Both the position numbers and the translations under genes were made by a program. From contig JAFOHH010000169.1 in the NCBI GenBank assembly GCA_017421905.1, positions 1 through 5,289 on the forward strand: 5,289 nucleotides of DNA, in the 5' to 3' direction. The notes under the pieces were generated by a model, which ran no database searches, was not told where the DNA came from, and saw only the letters and a program-made list of their open reading frames with translations. Positions 4,423 to 5,289 of the stretch are shown here, in pieces. The DNA comes from Clostridia bacterium (lineage in GTDB: Bacteria; Bacillota; Clostridia; Christensenellales; Borkfalkiaceae). The first letter of the stretch is position 1. Each line of letters starts with the position of its first letter.

Positions 4423-5289
4423 TTACCGCAAATAAATCTTTTGCGCCCGAGAGGCGTACCTACACAAAATTTCGTAGCTGACGGTGTTTTCCGTTTTGGC
4501 AAGCTCTTCTGCGGTTCGGTCGCCGATTAGCGGCAGTTTATCCCCCTTTATTTTAGCCGCAGGGTAGTAGGAAAGGTCCATACATCGCGGCGTAAACGCA
4601 CCGCCCTCCCGCAATGCGCCGTCGGCGTAGCCAATGCGGCAAAGTGCGTAGTTTCCCGTACCCGTTTTGGCTTTTCCGTAACCGAGATGCTCGCCGTAAT
4701 GCAAGTATCCTTTCCGTAAAACGGGGGCGGAAAGACTCATAACGGGGCGCACGCCTTCCGTTCCGTAGCCGTATAATCCAAGCCCCACGCGTACCATGTC
4801 TAAGCTGCAAGAAAAGGGTAAATTTAGCGCGCCCGTAGCGCCGATATGCAATAAAACGTTTGGAAAAAGACGTTTCACCTTTTGCGCAACGGAAAGAAAA
4901 ACGGCAAGCTGCTTTTGGCAATATAACGCATCGGTTGTGTCGGCAAAGTGCGAATATACCCCCACGGGGAGGAGCTGTTTGGTTTTCTCCAAAAAGCCGA
5001 TTACCTCCTCCGCCTCGCTTGCCGTTACGCCCAGTCGGTGCATACCGCTATCTACGGCAAGCTGAATAAGTGCCCTTCGTTTTGCCTGCCTTGCGCCTGC
5101 CAACGCTTTTTGGGCGGCGGAAATGCCGTCTATGCAAAGGGTAACGTCCCAAAAGATGCAGTCTGCCGCTTCTTTCACCGAAAGCGGAGGCGTCAGCATT
5201 AAAATAGGCTTGGTAACGCCGGCGTAGCGTAGGGCAAGTGCCTCTTCCGCCAAAGCAACGGCAAAGCAGTCGCAAAGGTCGTGCAGAGC
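4423..5289 (-). CDS. alr: Alanine racemase, divergent and compact (partial, N-terminus off window)
   Basis: This PLP enzyme interconverts L- and D-alanine for peptidoglycan synthesis in the cytoplasm. The frame is open from the right edge to a TAA (4425-4423), giving 288 residues. The preceding segment, with the PLP lysine, is outside the window. The TTG at 5253-5251 is internal: the 12 codons upstream of it (ending DCFAVA) continue the family alignment. In visible numbering: VDSGMHRLG at 79-87 (substrate Arg85), SHFA at 113-116, VRVGLGLYG at 166-174 (Arg167, facing the pyridine nitrogen), Tyr204 in HLGYGK as the likely catalytic tyrosine, GYADG at 220-224, CMD at 236-238 and VSYEILC at 270-276. 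Oddities: Ala78 stands where the carbamylated lysine usually is. The usual NSA near the PLP phosphate reads ATG (Ala151, Thr152). The C-terminal domain is shortened in three places. It may be a normal Alr of a divergent lineage or a paralogue with changed specificity. Confidence 0.88.
   Translation of the reverse strand, partial: ALHDLCDCFAVALAEEALALRYAGVTKPILMLTPPLSVKEAADCIFWDVTLCIDGISAAQKALAGARQAKRRALIQLAVDSGMHRLGVTASEAEEVIGFLEKTKQLLPVGVYSHFADTTDALYCQKQLAVFLSVAQKVKRLFPNVLLHIGATGALNLPFSCSLDMVRVGLGLYGYGTEGVRPVMSLSAPVLRKGYLHYGEHLGYGKAKTGTGNYALCRIGYADGALREGGAFTPRCMDLSYYPAAKIKGDKLPLIGDRTAEELAKTENTVSYEILCRYASRAQKIYLR

Noticed and set aside
4553..4921. 122-codon minus-strand frame overlapping alr in another frame
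   Set aside because: It is Arg-rich out-of-frame translation of the racemase, whose own frame carries all the family motifs.

Overview
The window looks like a piece of a Bacillota (class Clostridia) chromosome of moderate GC, probably from an anaerobic, acetate-forming, gut-type lineage. Three things point there. It has the fermentative pta-ackA pair. It has TmcAL, the bacterial acetate-dependent tRNA acetyl ligase typical of Bacillota. It uses strong AGGAG-type ribosome binding sites and sigma-A-like promoter boxes. No phage, insertion sequence, CRISPR, tRNA or rRNA sequence was seen, and this is mostly ordinary housekeeping DNA.

Layout: (1) Positions 1-510, minus strand: the N-terminal 170 residues of a two-helix membrane protein with a YcxB/PH-like soluble part, running off the left edge. 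(2) 511-688: intergenic, holding one clear and one probable rho-independent terminator for the ackA transcript. (3) 689-2896, minus strand: pta then ackA, 18 nt apart, each with its own Shine-Dalgarno sequence; a two-gene operon. (4) 2897-3056: a divergent control region with a good promoter for pta-ackA (TTTACT, 17 bp, TATAAT), a 16-bp palindrome over its -35 box, a hairpin at the predicted mRNA 5' end and an 11-bp direct repeat in the leader. (5) 3057-4232, plus strand: tmcAL. (6) 4233-4422: convergent intergenic region with an 11-bp perfect hairpin that can terminate both sides and an 18-bp tandem duplication beside it. (7) 4423-5289, minus strand: most of an alanine racemase whose N-terminus, including the PLP lysine, lies beyond the right edge.

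How the genes fit together: Pta turns acetyl-CoA into acetyl phosphate, and AckA turns that into acetate plus ATP. TmcAL consumes acetate and ATP to acetylate the wobble cytidine of elongator tRNA-Met. The divergent arrangement therefore puts an acetate-producing energy pathway next to an acetate-using translation-fidelity enzyme. The alanine racemase supplies D-alanine for peptidoglycan and has no evident link to the rest. It departs from family consensus at several positions. The most interesting points are the compact, unusual racemase and the densely structured pta/tmcAL control region. I found no convincing undescribed system.
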